Part shown: positions 58,303-64,000 of the stretch, piece after piece | Layout of the letters: each line of letters begins with the position of its first letter | Numbering within the stretch: position 1 is the first letter of the stretch | Origin: Acidobacteriota bacterium | GTDB taxonomy: Bacteria; Acidobacteriota; Vicinamibacteria; Vicinamibacterales; UBA2999 | Assembly (NCBI GenBank): GCA_018000455.1 | Contig: JAGNJW010000022.1 | Coordinates: forward strand, 25,530-89,529 | DNA: 64,000 nucleotides | Direction: 5' to 3' | Notes under the pieces: generated by a model | Databases searched by the model: none | The model's input: the letters and a program-made list of their open reading frames with translations, nothing else | What the model was told of the DNA's origin: nothing | Translations under genes and position numbers: made by a program

Positions 58303-59520
58303 TCAGGGGAGTCCTACTTCCCGCCCGAGGATGCTCGTGACGAATCCCCCACGAGCGTCCGCGCTGTTGATGAGTGCACGGATCCGGCTCCGAACCTCCT
58401 CGCTTCGATGGGCGTTGGCGGCGGCCTTGATGGTGTGAGTGTACGCCGCCCAGACGTCGGCGGTCGTGATCTCGTAGCCATGACCCTGGACGAGCCACCG
58501 AAGAGCCGCGAGGCCTGCCTCGATGGCAAACGCCGGGTTCTTCTCCACGAAGTCTCGGGCGGCGCGCGTCAGGGTCCTGGGATCGCACGGTGTCCGATTC
58601 GCGAGGGCGACCGCCTCGTCGAAGAGCTTGGCGTCCTTGGCCGCCGCGAACCATTTGCCTTCATCGCCCGGCGTGAGTTGCACCAGATCCAACAGCACAC
58701 CGCCCCGTGGCTTGTCCGGGTACTTCTTCACCACCGATCGAAACCACCCCAGATAGGTGTGCGTCCGGCTCGCTGTCAGAGCGTAGCGGGAATAGGCCTC
58801 GTCCATCCGGCCCGTCGACCGCAGGATGTCCTCACAGAGCCGGTCGATGTCCTGACTACTGGCCCACGGATCGCGGCAGCTCTCGGCGAACGCGATGGCC
58901 TCCGCATGCCGCCCTTGCGCCACCATCGCTGTCACAGCCCATCGCTGGTAGGGCCAGAAGATCTCCTCCCGCACCAGTTCGATAAGCTCGTCATGACGTC
59001 CGGCCGCGAAGAGGGCGCTCAGGCACGCCGAGGTGCCGTGGAAGTAGCCGCGGGTGCTCTTGTCTGGCGACAGGGCCAGACGCGTGATGCCGATCAGCCG
59101 GTCGGCCCAGGCCGAGGCCACCTCCGCCGTGCCACACAGCTCGCCCCAATAGTCGGCGAGACGCTCGATGTACGGAATCTGGTCCGCACAGTGCGCGTCG
59201 AATAGCCGCTCGAGCCAGGCGGCCCGCATGCTCGCATCCGCCGGTGCCGCAACGATGACAGGCACGAGTTCCGCGATGGTGTGATTGACGGCCGTGCCAA
59301 TCGCGCCCGACGAGCTGTCGACGTTCTCCAAAGCGGGGGAGACACGCTCGAGGAGCGCGACCGCGCCCTCGGCCCCGAGCATCGGATCGATGTGCGCGAC
59401 CAGCGTAATCTCGGAGACGGCCTCGTGCAGACGCGTAATCGCTGGCTGAGACTTCCACCCGAATGCGTGTCGCCGGAATCGCGCCTTGAAGCGCCACGAG
59501 TGACCGCTGGTCTTCGGCAT
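58303..59520 (-). CDS. Large unknown helical protein A of the repeat-bounded segment
   Basis: A 405-residue soluble protein. It is mostly helical with repeat-like stretches, for example SACLSALFAAGRHDELIELVREE, RWAVTAMVAQGRHAEAIAFAESC and LVQLTPGDEGKWFAAAKDAKLFDEAVALANRT, which look like TPR-type helical pairs. The start MPKTSGHSWRFKARFRRHAFGW is basic. No signal peptide, membrane helix or catalytic motif is seen. It is divergent from the truncated antitoxin-like gene and the second unknown protein, sharing the 59521-59600 control region. Family not recognised. Confidence 0.7.
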   Translation of the reverse strand: MPKTSGHSWRFKARFRRHAFGWKSQPAITRLHEAVSEITLVAHIDPMLGAEGAVALLERVSPALENVDSSSGAIGTAVNHTIAELVPVIVAAPADASMRAAWLERLFDAHCADQIPYIERLADYWGELCGTAEVASAWADRLIGITRLALSPDKSTRGYFHGTSACLSALFAAGRHDELIELVREEIFWPYQRWAVTAMVAQGRHAEAIAFAESCRDPWASSQDIDRLCEDILRSTGRMDEAYSRYALTASRTHTYLGWFRSVVKKYPDKPRGGVLLDLVQLTPGDEGKWFAAAKDAKLFDEAVALANRTPCDPRTLTRAARDFVEKNPAFAIEAGLAALRWLVQGHGYEITTADVWAAYTHTIKAAANAHRSEEVRSRIRALINSADARGGFVTSILGREVGLP

Positions 59521-59599
59521 GGGCGACCGAGGAATTCTATCGGTTTGAGCGACGGGAAGCGCGTGCGAAGGATGCGGCTGCGCTATTCTGACCGACGAG

Positions 59600-59827
59600 A
59601 TGTCTCGCCCGAATCGTCGTCACACGCCGGTTCAGTCCGCCGCAGTCGTGCCATCGGCCCCGTCCGTCTCCATTCACGAGCGCCGAGCACCCAAACCCGA
59701 CGCCAGTGAGCGCGCGCTTCTGCAGTCAGTCGAGCGCGGGGAGTGGGCCACGGTCGCCGGGTTCCCTTCGGCCAGGGCTCGCTACGCCGGTTACGCCAAA
59801 GCGACGTTCCGCCGTCGTAAGGCATAA
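59600..59827 (+). CDS. Short antitoxin-like protein, possibly C-terminally truncated
   Basis: A 75-residue protein. The second half, ERALLQSVERGEWATVAGFP then RARYAGYAKATFRRRKA, resembles the N-terminal half of a family of CopG-like antitoxins (E..LL.S.E.GEW....Y..YAKAT..K), in which an RVNIRIS DNA-binding strand normally follows. Here it ends right where that would begin. It may be a truncated antitoxin or a small protein whose similarity is coincidental. Its stop is 14 bases before the large protein B start. Confidence 0.45.
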   Translation: MSRPNRRHTPVQSAAVVPSAPSVSIHERRAPKPDASERALLQSVERGEWATVAGFPSARARYAGYAKATFRRRKA

Positions 59828-59841
59828 CTCCCAGCAGGCCC

Positions 59842-61476
59842 GTGAGAGTACGACGTCGCAGTGGGATTCCCCAGGTGCCCGCGGAGGACCCGGACTTCAG
59901 CCGCGCGCTCGAGGCGATGACCGCGCCAGAGTTACGCGCGTTCGTGCGCAGCGTGCTGGATGAGCTCGACCCCGATGCGCGAACGGCGATTGTCGATGAG
60001 CTCATCGCCCGCGCGGTGAAGGGCCGCGGCGGCTGGAAGCCGAGCCGTCCCGCTCAGCGAATCGTCGATGACGCGACGTCGTTCGCGGAAGCGGCGTGCG
60101 TCGTGGGACACGCCGACCCGGCTGACGTCAGCGAGCACCTACGCCTGGGCGGCAAAGCGTTCCTCGCCGGAGATCACCCCACCGCCCGAGGCGTGTTCGA
60201 GGCGCTCCTGCTGCCGATTTCCGTTACGGACATCGATCTCGGCGAGCGCGAGCTCGTCGACGAGGTGCTCATGGTCGATGCGCACACGTGCGTCGCGCAG
60301 TATGTGGCGAGCGTGTACACGACCACGCCCGTCAACCAGCGAGCCGACGCCGTGCTCCGCGCCAGGGATCAGGTGAGGGGTGTCAGCTCGCTCCTGAATC
60401 CGATCAAGGAGATGGAGGATGTCTCGGCAGGAACCCTGCCGGATCTCGGTGCCTTTCTTCCGCTCTGGGCCACGCGCCTTGGCCGCTTCCGTCCGGCGAA
60501 GGATGAATGGGAGACGGATCACGAGCGCTGGCTTCGCGAGGCTGTCTTTCGTATGGACGGTGTCGCTGGCCTCGAACGGATTGCTCGAAAGACGAAACGC
60601 CCGCACGCGTGTCTCGCCTGGTGTGAGGCCCTCGCCGACGCGGGACGCTGGCCAGAAGCCCTCCGAGCGTACGACGCCGCTGCGGCACTCGTCGCCAAGG
60701 CCCACTGGCGCGGCCAGTTGCTCGATGGGTCCGCGCTCGCCGCCCAACAGCTCGGGCGGTCTGACGTGCCGCGACGGCTGGAAGCTGCGTGGCGAGGTGC
60801 TCCCTCGCTGCCGCGCCTGCTGCGCTGGATTGCCTCGGACGGCCACACGCTCGCCGCGTTGCGAGCAAAGGCGAAGAAGGCGCTCACTCGCTGTCCAAAG
60901 ACCGCAGGACGACAGCTCGGGTTGCTTCGTGTGCTCGTGGGCGATCTGCCCGCCGCGGCTGACGTGCTCTCCAAGGCTCCAGGTTTGGGCTGGTCGAGCG
61001 AGGACCATCCGGGCCACCTGGTGTTTCCGCTGCTAGCCGTCCTCCTGGCGAAGGGGACGGCGAGGAAGGTCAGCGATACTCTCCTCGCGGAGCTCGAGTC
61101 CACGGGCCGGGATGTGCTGGCAGCCTTCTCCGATGAGGACGTGAACGCAAAGCCGGCGTTGGCGACGCCGTCGATTGTCGCGCTCATTCATGAGGCGCGA
61201 CCCAGCATCAAGATGGCGGACGCGGACCGCGATGTCGCGATCACGACGATGCGAGTCGCCGCGGAAAAACGCGTCGAGGGCATTCTCGGCAACTCGCGAC
61301 GCCGGCACTACGGCCACGCCGCTCTCCTCGTGGCTTCGTGCCTGGCGTTCGCGCCGACGAGTCGCGAGGCCGCGCTTTCGAAGTGGGTCGAGGATCTGCG
61401 GCAACAGTACTCACGTCGTTCCGCGTTCAGAGAGGAATTGACGCGGGCGTTCGCGAGCTTGGAGTGGCGCCGCTGA
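59842..61476 (+). CDS. Large unknown helical protein B of the repeat-bounded segment
   Basis: A 544-residue soluble, largely helical protein. An N-terminal part (RALEAMTAPELRAFVRSVLDELDPDARTAIVDELIARA) is followed by repeat-like helical pairs (HPTARGVFEALLLPI, ACLAWCEALADAGRWPEALRAYDAAAALV), and the C-terminus is basic (YSRRSAFREELTRAFASLEWRR). The GTG at 59842 is the first available start; another GTG near 59875 (VPAEDPDF) is possible. No catalytic motif, membrane helix or known domain is visible. It and protein A resemble scaffold or sensor proteins with TPR-like repeats. Confidence 0.7.
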   Translation: MRVRRRSGIPQVPAEDPDFSRALEAMTAPELRAFVRSVLDELDPDARTAIVDELIARAVKGRGGWKPSRPAQRIVDDATSFAEAACVVGHADPADVSEHLRLGGKAFLAGDHPTARGVFEALLLPISVTDIDLGERELVDEVLMVDAHTCVAQYVASVYTTTPVNQRADAVLRARDQVRGVSSLLNPIKEMEDVSAGTLPDLGAFLPLWATRLGRFRPAKDEWETDHERWLREAVFRMDGVAGLERIARKTKRPHACLAWCEALADAGRWPEALRAYDAAAALVAKAHWRGQLLDGSALAAQQLGRSDVPRRLEAAWRGAPSLPRLLRWIASDGHTLAALRAKAKKALTRCPKTAGRQLGLLRVLVGDLPAAADVLSKAPGLGWSSEDHPGHLVFPLLAVLLAKGTARKVSDTLLAELESTGRDVLAAFSDEDVNAKPALATPSIVALIHEARPSIKMADADRDVAITTMRVAAEKRVEGILGNSRRRHYGHAALLVASCLAFAPTSREAALSKWVEDLRQQYSRRSAFREELTRAFASLEWRR

Positions 61477-61844
61477 CCTGACGCGCACTCGTCGGCGGCG
61501 CGTCCGCGTCAACTGGACGCGCGATCCAAGGCCCCGCTGGGTCTCGTGCTGACGAGTTGCGACTGGGCAGAGTTCCGGGCACGGTCCGACGCACCCTCGC
61601 GCGCGGCAAGTATCGAGCCACTGAATGGCGCCCACTCTCATGTGCTCGACACCGACTGTGCCCATTCGATCGCGACGATCGGCCTGCCTTGAATTCCGAA
61701 ACTTGCTGTCGATTCGAGGATTAGCGAAGGCGACGGTGTGTCAGACAGGTGCCTGCGGCCTATCGGCCAGAATCGGCAGCCCACTGGCCCCGGCGCGTGC
61801 TGCGGCTGCGAGCTGTCCATCAACGGGGACACCGACCACGTCCC
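61477..61844 (+). other. Non-coding segment before repeat copy 2
   Basis: These 368 bases carry no frame with the codon bias of neighbouring genes and no recognisable RNA or terminator. They lie between protein B and the second repeat and are probably decayed insertion-derived DNA. Confidence 0.45.
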
Positions 61845-62085
61845 GCAAGCCGTGTTCTAGCAACGAGTTGCACTGATGCTTGGCGTCGAGAAAAACCGTT
61901 GCGTTCCGGCTGGCCCCGGCAGGCACCGGTCGAGCGGATTCGGGCCTTGGTCTTGATCGCTGACAGGGACAATTTCAGGGACAATCCCGGGGACAGCAGG
62001 GCAGTGCCTAAGTCCTACCGTGTCGTATACTTAGCATTCTTGTCGCGGTGAGGTGGCTGAGTGGCCGAAAGCGGCGGTTTGCTAA
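61845..62085 (+). repeat. Direct repeat, copy 2 (~240 bp, ends inside a tRNA-Ser 5' half)
   Basis: This is the second copy of the block at 56818-57057, same orientation, ~4.8 kb away. It has GGGACA at 61966, 61978 and 61990, again exactly 12 bases apart. The same -10-like TATACT and tRNA-Ser 5' half follow, with similarity ending at the same anticodon-loop base. Beyond the end the sequences differ, but another 12-base-spaced pair, GGGCACA at 62194 and 62206, takes the place of the downstream GGGACA pair of copy 1. Confidence 0.85.
62047..62085 (+). pseudogene. 5' half of tRNA-Ser(GCU), second copy
   Basis: The 39 bases are identical to those at 57019-57057, ending after the anticodon in TTTGCTAA. 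The following bases, CCGACTCACCCGCAC, give no variable arm or T-arm. As with the first copy, no complete tRNA can be formed here. Confidence 0.85.
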
Positions 62086-62642
62086 CCGACTCACCCGCAC
62101 AGATTCAGGCCTGAAATCACGCGATTTGCGGCCTGTTCTTGCAAAGTCGCTGGTTGGCGTTGGACGCCGTTGCAGCGGCCTGTGCCCGCGTCTGGGCACA
62201 GTTTCGGGCACAGTGATTCAACTCCATCCGAGACTAGATCAGTCCACCTCTCGGGCCCGCACCCATCGTTCCGCGAAGCGTAGTGTGCCTTTGGCGCTAG
62301 CTGGAGCCTGCCTCCGTCGTGTCGCTCTTTAGCTCTCCCGCTGGGGCGTTGCGCAACTCGATTGACACGAGCCTTGCCGGGTGTCCGGTGGCAATACCGC
62401 GCACGGCTGGGTGCTCCCGCGTTCCCGAGAGCGGTGGTAGGCTCCGGGTTGGATTAATCGGACCGTTCTGAGACTGAGTTCGGTGCCCCTCGCCAACCGC
62501 CGAACAGTCTCGTGCGGCTTGTCTGACGATGCCGCACCGAGCCGGCCCGTCCCGCGTCCTTGGCTGTCTAACGTATCCTCAGCGTCGCAGTTGTCATAGC
62601 GCAGTTGGCGAAGCGTGTTCAGGGCCGCCGGGCTGGGGGCGC
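62086..62642 (+). other. Non-coding segment after repeat copy 2
   Basis: About 560 bases without a supported gene. Apart from the two GGGCACA motifs at 62194 and 62206, I see nothing distinctive. The sequence is less G/C-rich than the core genes and short frames lack the local codon bias. It fits a junction of integrated elements. Confidence 0.45.
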
Positions 62643-63890
62643 ATGTATCGGCGCCAGACTACGGTCACCTACCTGCTCAACGGCAGTCCGATCTCGCCGA
62701 GCTTCGGTCCACCGTATACATGGGCGACGACCGCCAGTGCGCCTGGCGCGTTCTCGATCACGGCACAGGCGGTCGACTCACGCGGAGGTCAGACGGTGTC
62801 AACTCCGATCACTCTGACCATCGCCGTGCCCACGTCGGTCGTGATTACGTCGCCAGCGAACGGCGGTACCTACGCCGTGGGCCAGGCGCTGACCATCGCG
62901 GCGTCGGCCTCGGATCCCGATGGCGTCGCGCGTGTGGAGTTCACCTACAACGGCGGCAACCCACTCGGGACGGTGGCGACGCCGCCCTATCAGATCGTGC
63001 TGCCGGGTGGGGCGCCAGCCGGAACCTACACGATCGTGGCCCGCATGGTGGACGTGCCGGGGAACGCTGTGAACTCGGCACCGGTGACGTTCTACGTGAC
63101 CGGGTTCGAGGCGCGCGCCGAGCCCGGGCCTGGCCTCGCGGAGCCTGGTCACGACCCGCGCGGCGGTCCGCCGCCGGCGCCGGCTTCGGGCGCCCCTGCG
63201 CGGGCGGTGCCCGCCGCGGCCGCATGGCTCGCCCTACGCCAGGTGCAGCGCGACGGCGTGCGGGTGGGCCGCCGGCGTCAGCGGCGCCGCCGGTCGGGCG
63301 GCGCGCTTCAGGCGTGGGTGCGCCGCGCGCTCCTGGCCGTGGTCGTCGTGCTCGGCGTGTCGGCGCCGACCGACGCACAGGTGACGCTGGAGTACTACCA
63401 CCTCGACCCGACCGGGTCGGTGCGGATGACCACCGACCAGACGGGCGCCGTGACCGCGCGCTACGACTACACGGTCTTCGGCGAAGAACCAACGCTCGGC
63501 GGCCAGCCGCGCAAGTTCGCGGGGAAAGAGCGCGATGCCGAAACCGGCTACGACTACTTCGGTGGCCGCTACTATGCGGCGTCGATCGGCCGGTTCACGA
63601 CGGTGGACCCGGCCTACGCGCTCGACGAGACGCTGGTCGACCCGCAGCGGTGGAACCGCTACGCCTACGTCCGCAACAACCCGCTCAAATACACCGACCC
63701 GGACGGCCGGATTCTCGAGACATTGTGGGATATCGCGAACGTCGGGATGGGCGTGTGGTCGCTGGGCGGGAATGTGGTGGCCGGCAACTGGGCGGCAGCC
63801 GCCCTGGATGTGGGCGGCATTGTCCTTGACGGACTGTCGGCGGCGACGCCCTTTGTGCCGGGAGGAGCCGGCATGTCAGCGATCACTTAG
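62643..63890 (+). CDS. Ig-like / RHS-repeat core domain protein, mosaic and probably truncated at both ends
   Basis: From the ATG at 62643 (415 residues): one partial and one complete Ig-like domain (VTYLLNGSPISPSF; VVITSPANGGTYAVGQALTI to PVTFYVTG), then a ~70-residue Ala/Pro/Arg-rich stretch. A signal-peptide-like VRRALLAVVVVLGVSAPTDAQ follows, and then an RHS core-associated domain (YYHLDPTGSVRMTTDQTGA, FAGKERDAETGYDYFGGRYY, NRYAYVRNNPLKYTDPDGR). Only ~60 mainly hydrophobic residues come after DPDGR, with no toxin fold I recognise. A GTG at 63318 could start a separate ~190-residue secreted RHS-core protein; the upstream Ig part would then be a remnant kept in frame by chance. Confidence 0.7.
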   Translation: MYRRQTTVTYLLNGSPISPSFGPPYTWATTASAPGAFSITAQAVDSRGGQTVSTPITLTIAVPTSVVITSPANGGTYAVGQALTIAASASDPDGVARVEFTYNGGNPLGTVATPPYQIVLPGGAPAGTYTIVARMVDVPGNAVNSAPVTFYVTGFEARAEPGPGLAEPGHDPRGGPPPAPASGAPARAVPAAAAWLALRQVQRDGVRVGRRRQRRRRSGGALQAWVRRALLAVVVVLGVSAPTDAQVTLEYYHLDPTGSVRMTTDQTGAVTARYDYTVFGEEPTLGGQPRKFAGKERDAETGYDYFGGRYYAASIGRFTTVDPAYALDETLVDPQRWNRYAYVRNNPLKYTDPDGRILETLWDIANVGMGVWSLGGNVVAGNWAAAALDVGGIVLDGLSAATPFVPGGAGMSAIT

Positions 63891-64000
63891 AAGCGCGTGA
63901 ATCTGGACGGACGTCGGCCTGAGCGCGAAGGTCTGGCCGTTCGTTCTTCTGGTCGTCGAAGAGCAGACAGGCGTTCGGCGGCGGTCGTGACGACCACGGT

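Noticed and set aside
57019..62085. Split tRNA gene (5' half transcribed separately, as in some archaea)
   Set aside because: No matching 3' half, no joining sequences, and two identical 5' halves at repeat ends fit integration footprints better.

Overview
The window is high-GC bacterial chromosome, roughly two-thirds G+C by eye. Genes are dense, often overlapping by 4 to 23 bases, and GTG/TTG starts are common. The gene mix points to a Gram-negative soil-type bacterium: a TonB-dependent receptor with a carboxypeptidase-like N-terminal domain, DinB proteins, an LpxL-type acyltransferase, a DUF3516-type helicase and an Acidobacteria-style RHS core. My best guess is Acidobacteriota (Vicinamibacteria-like). 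This is inference; no rRNA gene is present to confirm it.

Layout. 1-3.2 kb: a partial gene, a DinB protein and a polar amino acid ABC transporter. 3.4-9.2 kb: an RMD1-family protein, then a tightly coupled protease locus in which an amidase/hydrolase/metacaspase fusion is followed directly by an HExxH metallopeptidase. 9.2-13.7 kb: an APC permease, kynureninase, a kynurenine-formamidase-like hydrolase and an SDR. 13.8-24 kb: housekeeping and stress genes, including a fasciclin protein, two tiny membrane proteins, an Ski2-like helicase, a CoA-transferase, ribA, a flavin oxidoreductase, Hsp20 with a clear promoter, and an AmpG-like transporter. 24-36.1 kb: one long minus-strand operon with an M50/CBS protease, a small membrane-protein gene broken by an amber codon, acetate kinase, phosphoketolase and a complete N-type ATPase (atpDCQRBEFAG). 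36.2-41.6 kb: a HAD hydrolase, then a plus-strand operon with a frameshifted eRF1-like protein, a basic protein, NfeD, flotillin FloA and a small membrane protein. 41.6-44 kb: a SEC-C protein with an HTH partner beside a decayed nucleotidyltransferase. 44.4-56.7 kb: an envelope glycan/lipid cluster with a flavin oxidoreductase, membrane and GT4 glycosyltransferases, a TonB-dependent receptor, a CapK-like ligase and an acyltransferase. 56.8-64 kb: accessory DNA.

The accessory end is marked by two ~240-bp direct repeats, each ending in the 5' half of a tRNA-Ser(GCU) gene cut just after the anticodon. Around each half sit GGGACA or GGGCACA motifs at 12-bp intervals, which looks like the footprint of a tyrosine-recombinase attachment site. 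Between the repeats are a Phd/RelE-type toxin-antitoxin pair, a damaged DUF2442-like gene, a truncated antitoxin-like gene and two large divergently transcribed proteins of unknown function. Beyond the second repeat lies an Ig-like/RHS-core gene.

Three themes stand out. One is energy conservation without respiration: phosphoketolase and acetate kinase make ATP by substrate-level phosphorylation, and the co-transcribed N-ATPase can spend it on ion pumping. The second is envelope maintenance (NfeD/flotillin, M50 protease, Hsp20, glycolipid genes). The third is a possible peptidoglycan-sensing or proteolytic module built around the metacaspase fusion.
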